Origin: Albibacterium sp035514885
Lineage (GTDB): Bacteria > Bacteroidota > Bacteroidia > Sphingobacteriales > Sphingobacteriaceae
Assembly: GCF_035514885.1 (NCBI RefSeq)
Contig: NZ_DATJCH010000024.1
Span: 248,001-312,000, forward strand
Reading direction: 5' to 3'
DNA length: 64,000 nt
The notes under the pieces were generated by a model. The model worked only from the letters and a program-made list of their open reading frames with translations. It ran no database searches and was not told the DNA's origin. Below are positions 51,402 through 60,247 of this stretch, in pieces. Every line of letters begins with the position of its first letter. The first letter of the stretch is position 1. A program made the translations under genes and the position numbers.

Positions 51402-52733
51402 TTATAAATTAATAGGTTCCCCAATGTAAAACTCATAGATTTTGGCTGCTAATAAGGCGTTGTATTTGGCTTGAATGTTTGATTGCAAAGCTTGTACGTA
51501 TAGATTTCTTTGTTGATAGAAGTCGACAATATCAACCTCTCCCAGTTCTAATTCTTCATTTGCGATCCGGTATGCTTCTTCATTATATTTCAATTGCTCT
51601 GCTGCTGCCGCTAATTGATTTTTTGAGTTTTGAGCGTTGATGAAAGCATTTTCTGTAGTAAGCGATAAGCTTGTCCGTGTATCTTCATAAGCTAATTGGG
51701 CTTTTTCGCTTGCTATATTTGCCAGTGCAACATTTGTCTGATTCCTTTTCTTAGTAAAAATTGGAATGGATAAATTTATGCTGGCTTGCTGATGAAAATT
51801 ATTAGTGAATTGCTGCAAAGCATTGTAAGTCGGATCGTTGGCATAGCTGGTTCCCATTCCTGTACTTAATGTGATGGTGGGAAGATAGCCTGCCTTTGCT
51901 TTTCCTAAACTCAGGTCAGCGATTTGTATCTGCAAGGCAGCATTCTTTATTTCCGGACGGTTTGCTAAGGCGTATTCTTGTACGTCTGAAAGTTCAGGCA
52001 GAATTTGATCGGTTATTATTGTATCCGGCTTTACTATTTCAAAGTTCGCTAGTTCCGGTAGCTGTAAAAGCTGCTTTAATGTAATCTTATCTTGACGTTC
52101 GGCATTTTCAGAAGCAGTTAAGTTGTATTGGTCGCTCGCCAATTGTGCTTCTAACTGAACTACATTTTTACGTGCGGTTGCACCGGCATCATATAATTTC
52201 TGTGCTTGCTCTAATTGGGCAATAGAGGTTGCAACAAGATCCCGATTGTAAATAATACTCTCTTTGTCTAGTAGAATATTTAAGTAAGCCTGTGTAATCT
52301 GTAGTGTAATATCATTTTCAGTTTGAAGGATATTAAAGTTTGCCGACTGGACCGCCAAGTCCTTCTGTTGGATATCCATTTTTAAGTAGCCTGCCTGGTA
52401 TAATGTCCATGTTGAGTTTAATCCATAAGAACCTGATGCATTAATGGAAGAAGAGCTGCCTGAACTGAGATTGTAATGATTGAATGACTGAGAGGCGGAG
52501 CCACTTAAGTCAGGGAGTACGGCAGCTTTAGCTAGTATCTGATTTTGCTCGGCACTTTGCTTGTCCAGTTTTAAATTCTGTAATTGAATATTATTCTCTT
52601 TAGCATATTGTAGGCAAGCTGCTAAATCCCATACTTCAGGTAATGTTTTGGTAGTTGGGGCTTGGCTAAATCCTTCTAACCAGAAGAATCCCAAGAGTGC
52701 GATGATGAGGAATTTAATTTTGAAACGTGACAT
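51402..52733 (-). CDS. TolC-family outer membrane efflux protein
   Basis: A 443-residue outer membrane factor with a signal peptide ending EGFSQ and two OEP repeats: WDLAACLQYAKENNIQLQNLKL at the start and PEIKNAALQIQIADLSLGKAKAGYLPTI near residue 260, each built of long helices that form the periplasmic tunnel. First gene of the four-gene operon tolC-macA-ATPase-permease, with three bases between it and the adaptor gene. Confidence 0.92.
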   Translation of the reverse strand: MSRFKIKFLIIALLGFFWLEGFSQAPTTKTLPEVWDLAACLQYAKENNIQLQNLKLDKQSAEQNQILAKAAVLPDLSGSASQSFNHYNLSSGSSSSINASGSYGLNSTWTLYQAGYLKMDIQQKDLAVQSANFNILQTENDITLQITQAYLNILLDKESIIYNRDLVATSIAQLEQAQKLYDAGATARKNVVQLEAQLASDQYNLTASENAERQDKITLKQLLQLPELANFEIVKPDTIITDQILPELSDVQEYALANRPEIKNAALQIQIADLSLGKAKAGYLPTITLSTGMGTSYANDPTYNALQQFTNNFHQQASINLSIPIFTKKRNQTNVALANIASEKAQLAYEDTRTSLSLTTENAFINAQNSKNQLAAAAEQLKYNEEAYRIANEELELGEVDIVDFYQQRNLYVQALQSNIQAKYNALLAAKIYEFYIGEPINL

Positions 52734-52920
52734 AAGGAATTGTTTAATTTCTGTTTATCTTCACCAAATCAACGCTTCTTAAATCAAACTGAAAAACGTA
52801 ATAGACGAGCGTTGGAATCATATAGACCAACGGCAAATTGTAATCGACGGAAATATTTGGACATGTCTTATTTGGTTGATTACCTTGGTGAACTGTTAAT
52901 TGTATTTAAATTCACAAAAG

Positions 52921-53997
52921 ATGAATCCATTAAAAAGACGTTCTTATATCACTGTTGTGCTGCATGTATTGGTTTGGACGCTGTTTGCTTTTACTCCATT
53001 TTTTATTCTGCCATTAACATGGAATGTTAGCTTACCCTATCAGTTTTGGATTAAACAGGGAGGTGTTCTATGCATGTTAATTGGTATATTTTATTTCAAT
53101 AGTTATATACTCGTTCCCCGGCTTTTGTTAAAGAATAAAGCTTTATTGTTTATCGCAGCAGTTCTTATTTTGTCATTGCTAATTGGTCCGTTGTCTAAAC
53201 TTTTAGATGATATATTGCAGCTGCCAAGAGTAATGAATGAAACGTTCCGAGATTTGGGTATGAGACCAACGAGGGGGATGGGGAATGAGATATTTAATTC
53301 CATCCTGACCATGATAACTCTTTTTATAGTTACTATCAGTACGAGTGTTTCATTAATGCAGAAGTGGCAGGCAGATAAACTTCTTCGTGAAGCATTGGAG
53401 AAAGAAAAGATAGGATCTGAATTATCTTTCCTGAAGGCACAAATTAATCCTCATTTCTTTTTCAATACATTGAATAATATTTATGCATTAACCTATGTGG
53501 ATGTTGAGACTTCCCGCAGCGCTTTGCATAAATTATCTCGCATGATGCGTTACCTGTTATACGATACACAGGCTGGCATTACTCCACTAAGTCAGGAATT
53601 ATCTTTCGTAAAGGACTATATTGAACTAATGAAACTTCGGTTAAATGAGACAACCGAGATTGTGTTTAAGGAACCTGATCTGAAAGATAATATACAGATC
53701 CCTCCGATGCTTTTTTTGCCTTATATTGAAAATGCATTTAAATATGGGGTGAGTACTACAGTATCTTCTGTGATATCAATCGAGTTTAAGCTGGAAGCCA
53801 ATAAATTGGATATGATAGTAAAGAACTCAGTTTTTAATGAACAAATAGCGGCCGTAGATGAGTATAGCGGCATAGGTCTGACAAATACTAAAAGACGTTT
53901 GGATTTGCTCTATCCGGAGAAGCATGAATTTACTTCACAGAAAACGCATGATAATGAGTTTATTGTTCACTTAACATTGATACTAAATGGTGCTTAA
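52921..53997 (+). CDS. LytS-type sensor histidine kinase
   Basis: A 358-residue kinase with four membrane helices (about residues 10-34, 42-62, 70-95, 125-150) and no extracellular sensor domain. The His_kinase domain (PF06580) shows SFLKAQINPHFFFNTLNNIYAL with the phosphorylated His near residue 185 and the ATP-site PPMLFLPYIENAFKYG. I start at the ATG at 52921 (MNPLKRRSY); the frame is open upstream to a TTG at 52900. It overlaps the LytTR regulator gene by eleven bases. It lies head-to-head with the efflux operon, which is a plausible target. Confidence 0.9.
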   Translation: MNPLKRRSYITVVLHVLVWTLFAFTPFFILPLTWNVSLPYQFWIKQGGVLCMLIGIFYFNSYILVPRLLLKNKALLFIAAVLILSLLIGPLSKLLDDILQLPRVMNETFRDLGMRPTRGMGNEIFNSILTMITLFIVTISTSVSLMQKWQADKLLREALEKEKIGSELSFLKAQINPHFFFNTLNNIYALTYVDVETSRSALHKLSRMMRYLLYDTQAGITPLSQELSFVKDYIELMKLRLNETTEIVFKEPDLKDNIQIPPMLFLPYIENAFKYGVSTTVSSVISIEFKLEANKLDMIVKNSVFNEQIAAVDEYSGIGLTNTKRRLDLLYPEKHEFTSQKTHDNEFIVHLTLILNGA

Positions 53998-54715
53998 TTG
54001 TATAGTTGTTGATGATGAACCATTTGCTCTGGGCTTGGTTTGCAGCTTTATTGAAAAGACTCCTTTTTTGAAATTAGCAGGAAGTTTTTCTAACGGAATA
54101 AAAGCATTGGAGATGCTGCATGAGCAAGCAATAGATTTGATCTTTCTAGATATTCAGATGCCTGATATAACCGGAATTCAATTAGCCCGTTTATTGGAAA
54201 GAAAGCCGGGAAGTGCAGGTCCACGGATAATTTTTACCACAGCCTATAATAACTTTGCGCTGGAAGGGTATAAAGTCGATGCATTGGATTATTTACTTAA
54301 ACCTTTTGACTATGAAGATTTCTTAAAGGCTGCTAATAAAGCAAGAGCTTATGCTGAAATGTTAAAGCCTGTGCCGGAGATGTCGGTGAGTCCGGAAGAA
54401 TATATTTTCTTGAAGGTTGAGTATAATCTAATTCGTGTTGCTATAAAGGATATCATCTATATTAAGGGTTTAAAAGACTATGTGATGGTGTATCTGGAAA
54501 GAACAGAAAGGCCTGTGCTCACTTTAACGAGCTTAAAGTCGCTGGAACAAAAGCTTTCCCCAAAAAAGTTTATGCGGTTGCATCGTTCTTATATTGTAGC
54601 ACTTGAAAAAATAAATTCCATTACTAAAAATTCCATCAATATTGGCGATGTGAATATAACTATTGGCGATCAGTATAAAGATGCCTTTAATGAATATCTA
54701 AGTAAATGGTTGTAA
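53987..54715 (+). CDS. LytTR-family response regulator
   Basis: A 242-residue regulator with a receiver domain (about 1-120; VDDEP, phosphoacceptor Asp in FLDIQMPD near residue 56, TAYNNFA, KPF with the conserved Lys) and a LytTR DNA-binding domain (about 140-240; ILYIKGLKDYVMVYL-type strand, FMRLHRSYIVAL). Partner of the LytS kinase encoded eleven bases overlapping upstream. LytTR proteins bind paired direct repeats in promoters; the pair sits between the efflux operon and the carboxylesterase, both possible targets. Confidence 0.93.
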   Translation: MVLNCIVVDDEPFALGLVCSFIEKTPFLKLAGSFSNGIKALEMLHEQAIDLIFLDIQMPDITGIQLARLLERKPGSAGPRIIFTTAYNNFALEGYKVDALDYLLKPFDYEDFLKAANKARAYAEMLKPVPEMSVSPEEYIFLKVEYNLIRVAIKDIIYIKGLKDYVMVYLERTERPVLTLTSLKSLEQKLSPKKFMRLHRSYIVALEKINSITKNSINIGDVNITIGDQYKDAFNEYLSKWL

Positions 54716-54747
54716 TTAAAGTATATTTACCCAATAAAGCATAAAAC

Positions 54748-56376
54748 ATGAAATTATTTAATCTACTTGTCGTAATTCAATTTGTAAGTCTAATGGCCTT
54801 TTCGCAAACTAATTCAAGCCTTCATGTAAAAGTTTCAAATGGAACTTTGGAAGGTGTCCTTGAGTCGTCTGGTATTCGTAGTTTTAAGGGAATACCCTTT
54901 GCACAAGCTCCTGTGGGAGATCTTAGGTGGAAGGATCCTCAACCAGCAAAAAATTGGACAGGGATAAAAAAGGCTGATAAATTCGGGCCCAGTGCGATGC
55001 AAACAAAAGTTTTTGGAGATATGAAATTTCGTTCGGACGGTATGAGTGAAGATTGTCTCTATCTCAATGTTTGGACCCCGGCGAAATCTTCGAATGAGAA
55101 ACTTCCTGTTTTGGTATATTTCTATGGAGGTGGTTTTATGGCGGGCGATGGATCCGAGGCTCGCTACGATGGTGAGAATATGGCTAAAGAGGGCATCGTT
55201 GCTCTTACTGTAAACTACAGGCTTGGTGTTTTTGGTTTTTTGGCACATCCTGAGTTGACTAAAGAATCTCCTCATAATTCATCTGGTAATTATGCCTTGA
55301 TGGATCAGAATGCCGCTTTGAGGTGGGTACAGGAAAATATAGCGGCCTTTGGTGGAGATCCTGCACGGGTAACGATTGCTGGCGAGTCGGCTGGTTCAAT
55401 AGCCGTATCTGCCCAGATGGCATCCCCTTTATCAAAGGATCTAATTGCAGGCGCAATTGGCGAAAGTGGTGCTATGATCTTCCCAACACTTGCACCGGTT
55501 TCAATGGAAGTTGGTGAGCAGAATGGCCTTGCATTCGCTGAAAAAGTTAAAGCCGGTTCTCTTGCTGCATTACGTGCAATGCCTGCTGAAGAACTGCTTC
55601 AGGCAGCTTCAATGCCCGGAGTTTTTAGTGCATCTTCAACTATTGACGGGTATTTTTTACCAAAGACATTGCCGGCCATTTTCGCTGCCGGAGAACAAGC
55701 TAAGGTTCCTCTGCTCGCAGGATGGAATTCTGCAGAGATACCTTATCAGGCATTTATGGGTGCAGATGCACCGACTCCGGAGAACTATGCGAAAAAGATA
55801 AGACAGGAATACCCTGAACAGGCGGATTTGATTTTGAAACTGTATCCTGGAAATACACAGCAAGAAGTAGTTCGGTCGGCAACTGCATTAGCGAGTGATG
55901 GGTTTATTGTATATAGTACCTGGAAATGGATTGATTTGCAAACTTTGACAGGTGGAAAACCTGTTTATCGCTATTTGTTCTCAAAATCAAAGCCACCAAT
56001 GGCTTCTGAGTTCTCCAATTTAGTTCCTGGCCTGGCTGGTGGCTTTACTGAAGGAAAACAAGAGATTACGACACAACAGACGCCAGTTTCAGAAGGTGCT
56101 CCTCATGCTTTTGAAATTGAGTATGCAATGGGTAACCTTGATACCAATCCGGTTTATGCATGGACTTCAGATGACTATAAGGTGTCTAAAACTATGTTTA
56201 AGTACTTTGCCAATTTTATAAAAACAGGAAATCCAAACGGTCCAGACCTTCCTCAATGGTCGCCTACTACGAATACGGATAATGCACCATTTATAAATAT
56301 AGATGTTATTACTAAACAGGAGCTGGCGACTGATCGTGCACGTTACTTATTTTTAGATGGAATTTACACAAAATAA
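54748..56376 (+). CDS. Secreted type B carboxylesterase
   Basis: A 542-residue alpha/beta hydrolase with a signal peptide ending LMAFSQ. The type B signature EDCLYLNVWTP near residue 105 and the nucleophile motif VTIAGESAGSIAVS near residue 214 are present, as is YFYGGGFMAGDGSE (oxyanion hole). It hydrolyses carboxylic esters in the periplasm or outside the cell; the physiological ester is unknown. It lies 32 bases after the LytTR gene and may be co-transcribed with it. Confidence 0.9.
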   Translation: MKLFNLLVVIQFVSLMAFSQTNSSLHVKVSNGTLEGVLESSGIRSFKGIPFAQAPVGDLRWKDPQPAKNWTGIKKADKFGPSAMQTKVFGDMKFRSDGMSEDCLYLNVWTPAKSSNEKLPVLVYFYGGGFMAGDGSEARYDGENMAKEGIVALTVNYRLGVFGFLAHPELTKESPHNSSGNYALMDQNAALRWVQENIAAFGGDPARVTIAGESAGSIAVSAQMASPLSKDLIAGAIGESGAMIFPTLAPVSMEVGEQNGLAFAEKVKAGSLAALRAMPAEELLQAASMPGVFSASSTIDGYFLPKTLPAIFAAGEQAKVPLLAGWNSAEIPYQAFMGADAPTPENYAKKIRQEYPEQADLILKLYPGNTQQEVVRSATALASDGFIVYSTWKWIDLQTLTGGKPVYRYLFSKSKPPMASEFSNLVPGLAGGFTEGKQEITTQQTPVSEGAPHAFEIEYAMGNLDTNPVYAWTSDDYKVSKTMFKYFANFIKTGNPNGPDLPQWSPTTNTDNAPFINIDVITKQELATDRARYLFLDGIYTK

Positions 56377-56394
56377 TATCGCTATCTGACTATC

Positions 56395-56430
56395 GGATGG
56401 TACAGGATAGAGGTGGATAGTACAGGACAG
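56395..56430. repeat. Imperfect 16-base direct repeat
   Basis: GGATGGTACAGGATAG (56395-56410) and GGATAGTACAGGACAG (56415-56430) match at 14 of 16 positions with a 20-base period, i.e. about two helical turns. The spacing resembles paired binding sites for a dimeric regulator, but the location just after the esterase stop is unusual for that. Confidence 0.5.
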
Positions 56431-56477
56431 TTGTTTAAATTATTAAAGTTAGTTTCGTAATGATTATTTACTATGAT

Positions 56478-56556
56478 GGTTTATTTAAATGGTAGTACAT
56501 ATATGTAGGGGTGATATATTAATAAGTATTCGCCCCTACCTATGTACTAAATAACC
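56478..56556. repeat. MITE-like inverted repeat around GTAGGGGYGA
   Basis: Long imperfect inverted repeat. The inner arms GTAGGGGTGA (56505-56514) and TCGCCCCTAC (56530-56539) pair with one G-T, and AGTACATA / TATGTACT extend outward past a small bulge. The outer flanks GGTTTATTTA (56478-56487) and TAAATAACC (56548-56556) pair imperfectly. There is no T run and no reading frame. Compatible with a small non-autonomous or REP-like element. Confidence 0.65.
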
Positions 56557-56671
56557 ATTCAGTTTATCTGTATTAGTTTTATAATTTCTTATGAAAATGT
56601 AGACATAGGATACAATTGAGAGATTCTATTTGTTAAGAGTGGGACGGGGTGATTTATAGTCGGTTTATTGT

Positions 56672-56738
56672 AAGCATGTTTATTGTACAGAGATTTTTAG
56701 ATCATGGTACAATAACATGCTTTTTTTGTTAAAGCATG
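56672..56738 (+). terminator. Strong terminator-like hairpin with an alternative partner
   Basis: Left arm AAGCATGTTTATTGTAC (56672-56688) pairs with GTACAATAACATGCTT (56707-56722), with one bulged T, followed by Ts to 56727: a good intrinsic terminator. The end of the right arm, CATGCTTT (56716-56723), can instead pair perfectly with AAAGCATG (56731-56738). The two stems exclude each other. Confidence 0.6.
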
Positions 56739-56860
56739 AAAACTGATAATAGATGGCGAAGTCCTTAAATGCTTGCTGCCCGAGTTTTTCTCATTATTAA
56801 AATAAAGATTATTTTTTTGATTTTATTTATTGTAAATTTCAAATATTAACACCAATTATT

Positions 56861-57892
56861 ATGAAGCTGATGCCTTTCTTTGAGCATGTTACGATTGATG
56901 AACATTCAATAACGCCTAAATATATACAGCTTACGAATTCAGTATTAAAGGCAATTGAAATGGGTAAGCTGACTAAGGATGAAATTCTGCCTTCAATCAA
57001 TGAGCTTAGTTATATTCTTGAAATATCAAGAGATACAGCTGAGAAGGGGTATAAGCATTTGAAGAAAATGGGGGCTCTGGGCTCTGTGCCGGGTAAAGGA
57101 TATTATGTGTTAAATACTCATCTAAAGCAAAAACTGCATGTTGTTCTCTTTTTTAACAAATTGAGCGCACATAAGAAGTTGATATATGATGCCTTTATAT
57201 CGACTATTGGAGAGGATGTTTCTGTTGATTTTTATATCTATAATAATGATTTAACTTACTTTAAGAAGCTTTTATTAAATCCGAAGCGTGAATATACACA
57301 TTATGTAATCATACCTCACTTTGTTGATGGTAGAGAAAAGGCGGTAGAAATAATAAATTCGATACCAAAGGAGAAGCTTGTATTAGTAGATAAAGAAATT
57401 CCTGGTATTGAGGGAAATTATGCAGCAGTATATGAAAGCTTCTCAAACGATATCTATAATGCACTTGAGCAGGCTAGAGAACGCTTAAGTAAATACGATA
57501 CTTTAAAGTTGATATTTCCGGATAAAAGTTACTATCCTAAAGATATTATAAAGGGGTTCTACAGATTTTGTCAACAGTATGCATTCACACATTTATTGGT
57601 AAGCGATGTATCAAAAGAACCCATTAAAGCTGGTGAAGTTTATATTAATTTGATGGAAGATGATTTGGTAAAGTTATTAGACCGGATCATGTTGTTAAAA
57701 TTAGAAGTTGGAAAAGATGTGGGTGTGATCTCGTATAATGAGACGCCATTGAAAAAGTTTATTATGAATGGAATAACAACAGTATCGACAGATTTTAGCC
57801 ATATGGGAGTCACCGCTGCCAAGTTGATTCTAGAGAATTCTACACGCCATGAGGAAGTACCGTTTTATCTAACTATTCGTTCATCTCTTTAA
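56861..57892 (+). CDS. GntR-family regulator with periplasmic-binding-protein-like sensor domain
   Basis: A 343-residue regulator: winged helix (about residues 15-85, with PKYIQLTNSVLKAIEMGKL, LPSINELSYILEISRDTAEKGYKHL) followed by a LacI/PBP-like ligand domain (about 95-340) in place of the usual FCD/UTRA domains. GntR-LacI chimeras of this type control sugar catabolism in Bacteroidota. It lies directly upstream of a rhamnose-type pathway and is probably its regulator; ligand and operators are not read from sequence. Confidence 0.85.
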   Translation: MKLMPFFEHVTIDEHSITPKYIQLTNSVLKAIEMGKLTKDEILPSINELSYILEISRDTAEKGYKHLKKMGALGSVPGKGYYVLNTHLKQKLHVVLFFNKLSAHKKLIYDAFISTIGEDVSVDFYIYNNDLTYFKKLLLNPKREYTHYVIIPHFVDGREKAVEIINSIPKEKLVLVDKEIPGIEGNYAAVYESFSNDIYNALEQARERLSKYDTLKLIFPDKSYYPKDIIKGFYRFCQQYAFTHLLVSDVSKEPIKAGEVYINLMEDDLVKLLDRIMLLKLEVGKDVGVISYNETPLKKFIMNGITTVSTDFSHMGVTAAKLILENSTRHEEVPFYLTIRSSL

Positions 57893-58064
57893 AAAATGTC
57901 TTATGGAAATGATAATTTAATGTTGCAATTACTTATCTCATAACAGCACATGACAGTTAAACAGAACACATTTTCTATCATTGTGATATTAGAATAATCA
58001 ATTAATATTAAACATTAAATCTTATACTTTACTAGTTAATCTTCTAATTAAAACAGAGGGTTAA

Positions 58065-58088
58065 AAGAGAATTGATAAGAGAATTGAA
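58065..58088. repeat. Tandem 12-base repeat upstream of rhaEW
   Basis: AAGAGAATTGAT (58065-58076) directly followed by AAGAGAATTGAA (58077-58088), 16 bases before the rhaEW ATG. It could be an operator or a chance AT-rich duplication. Confidence 0.35.
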
Positions 58089-58104
58089 CTAGATAACGTA
58101 AAAT

Positions 58105-60231
58105 ATGACAAACTTAAAATCCAAACTTAATTTTAGCCATGTAAGCTATCTCTGGGATGATGAGACAGCGGCTAAATTGGCAGGTGACGAAGTAGCTTTG
58201 CTACTTTATCGGTCAAATCTTCTTGGTTCAGATTTGCGTTTAACCAATTATGGTGGAGGTAATACCTCATGCAAAACTATTGAGAAAGATCCCCTTTCTA
58301 ATAAAGCAGTAGAAGTGATGTGGATTAAAGGGTCTGGCGGAGATATTGGAACATTAAAGAGGAGCGGATTGGCAGCCTTGTATTTGGATAGACTGTTGGA
58401 TCTTAAGGATGTTTATAGGGGTATAGAATATGAAGATGAAATGGTGAATTTATTTAATCATTGCATTTATGATCTAGATTCTAAGGCTCCTTCCATTGAC
58501 ACACCTTTGCATGGGTTTTTACCATTTAAACATATTGACCATTTACATCCGGATGCTGCGATTGCAATTGCAGCGGCAAAAGATGGTGAAAGAATTACTC
58601 AGGAGTTATTTAATGGTGAAATAGGTTGGGTTGGATGGCAAAGACCAGGTTTTGACTTAGGTTTGAAACTTAAAGAATGCTTGGATAATAATCCAGGTAT
58701 AAAAGGAATTATGTTAGGTTCACACGGGTTATTTACCTGGGGAGACACAGCCTATGATTGCTATATTAATACATTAACTGTTGTTGAAAAATGTGCTCAA
58801 TATATAGAAGACAGAGTTGAAAGTAATGGGTCTGTTTTTGGAGGGCAACGTCTGCAAAGTTTAAATGAAGATAAACGAAAAGAACAGGCTGCAAAGATTG
58901 CACCTGTTTTGAGAGGGCTCTGCTCTTCTGAGCGACATATGATTGGTCATTTCACAGATGATAAGCGTATTTTGGAATTTATAAATTCCAATGACCTTGA
59001 TCGTTTGGCTCCTATGGGAACCAGCTGTCCGGATCACTTCTTACGTACGAAGATAAGTCCGCTCGTGCTTAATTTAGAGCCTGATACCGACTTAAGTGAT
59101 CCAGAAGAAATTTCATCTAAGCTTCAGCCTTTATTTGAAGACTATCGAAAAATGTATGCTGAATATTATGAAACTTGCAAGCATGCAAATTCTCCTAAAA
59201 TGAGAGACCCAAATCCGGTAATTATCTTATATCCGGGAGTTGGATTGTTTTCTTTTTCAAAGGATAAACAAACTACCAGGGTAGCTGCAGAGTTCTATAC
59301 CAATGCAATTAACGTTATGCGTGGTGCGGAAGCTATTTCAGAATATACTTCTTTAGATAGGCAGGAAGCTTTTAATATTGAATATTGGTTGCTGGAAGAA
59401 GCGAAACTTCAACGTATGCCAAAACCGAAGGCATTATCAGGCAAGATTGCTTTAGTAACAGGTAGCTCGGGTGGAATTGGAAAAGCAATAGTTAGAAAGT
59501 TTATTGAGGAGGGAGCAGTAGCTGTTGTGAATGATATGGATCTAGAGCGATTGGCAACTACCGGTAATAAATTCTTAGAACAATATGGTAAAGATAGTTT
59601 TATAACGGTGCCTTTAAATGTAACGAAAGACGAAGAGATTCAACGAGCTTTCGATGCTGCTGCTCTTAACTTTGGAGGAGTGGATATCGTAGTTAACTGT
59701 GCAGGTTTATCGATTTCAAAATCGATTGAGGATCATACTGACGCAGATTGGGATCTTTTATATGATGTGTTGGTAAAAGGGCAGTTTAAGATTACTCAAG
59801 CAGCAGTTAGAGTTCTGAAAAAGCAAAAGATAGGTGGAGATATAATAAACATCGCCAGTAAGAATGGCTTGGTTTCAGGGCCTAACAATGCAGGCTACGG
59901 TTCAGCAAAAGCAGCACAAATACATCTAAGCAGATTAAATGCTGCGGAACTTGGAAAGGACAAAATTCGGGTTAACGTTGTGAATCCTGATGCAGTAATT
60001 TCTGATAGTAAGATATGGGAAGGTGCTTGGGCAGAAGGACGTGCTAAAGCTTATGGAATTAAAATTGAAGAGTTGCCGGCTTTCTATGCTAAGCGTACTT
60101 TATTGAATGAAATGATTTTGCCTGCAGATATCGCAAATGCTTGTTTCGTGTTTGTTGGAGGCTTAATGAATAAAGCTACTGGAAACGTATTAAATGTAGA
60201 TGGTGGAGTTTCTATGGCATTTGTGAGATAG
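58105..60231 (+). CDS. rhaEW: Bifunctional L-rhamnulose-1-phosphate aldolase / L-lactaldehyde dehydrogenase
   Basis: A 708-residue fusion. The N-terminal half (about 1-400) is a class II aldolase domain (YGGGNTSCKT near residue 52, WIKGSGGDIGTLKRSG, DTPLHGFLPFKHIDHLHPD with the zinc His residues, MLGSHGLFTWGD), cleaving the ketose-1-phosphate to DHAP and L-lactaldehyde. The C-terminal half (about 445-708) is an SDR (VTGSSGGIGKAI, NCAGLS, catalytic Tyr/Lys in AGYGSAKAAQI), oxidising L-lactaldehyde to L-lactate. This RhaEW type replaces separate RhaD and AldA. The kinase and lactate dehydrogenase downstream complete the pathway. A fuculose role cannot be ruled out. Confidence 0.85.
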   Translation: MTNLKSKLNFSHVSYLWDDETAAKLAGDEVALLLYRSNLLGSDLRLTNYGGGNTSCKTIEKDPLSNKAVEVMWIKGSGGDIGTLKRSGLAALYLDRLLDLKDVYRGIEYEDEMVNLFNHCIYDLDSKAPSIDTPLHGFLPFKHIDHLHPDAAIAIAAAKDGERITQELFNGEIGWVGWQRPGFDLGLKLKECLDNNPGIKGIMLGSHGLFTWGDTAYDCYINTLTVVEKCAQYIEDRVESNGSVFGGQRLQSLNEDKRKEQAAKIAPVLRGLCSSERHMIGHFTDDKRILEFINSNDLDRLAPMGTSCPDHFLRTKISPLVLNLEPDTDLSDPEEISSKLQPLFEDYRKMYAEYYETCKHANSPKMRDPNPVIILYPGVGLFSFSKDKQTTRVAAEFYTNAINVMRGAEAISEYTSLDRQEAFNIEYWLLEEAKLQRMPKPKALSGKIALVTGSSGGIGKAIVRKFIEEGAVAVVNDMDLERLATTGNKFLEQYGKDSFITVPLNVTKDEEIQRAFDAAALNFGGVDIVVNCAGLSISKSIEDHTDADWDLLYDVLVKGQFKITQAAVRVLKKQKIGGDIINIASKNGLVSGPNNAGYGSAKAAQIHLSRLNAAELGKDKIRVNVVNPDAVISDSKIWEGAWAEGRAKAYGIKIEELPAFYAKRTLLNEMILPADIANACFVFVGGLMNKATGNVLNVDGGVSMAFVR

Positions 60232-60247
60232 AAAATAGAGGATCATT

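Larger units (their letters stand above)
56377..56860. other. Gene-free gap dense in repeats
   Basis: Three repeat elements occupy this stretch (56395-56430, 56478-56556, 56672-56738), listed separately. No frame on either strand resembles a gene. Confidence 0.6.

Noticed and set aside
52900..52920. TTG start for the LytS kinase
   Set aside because: An ATG seven codons later begins the protein just before its first membrane helix.
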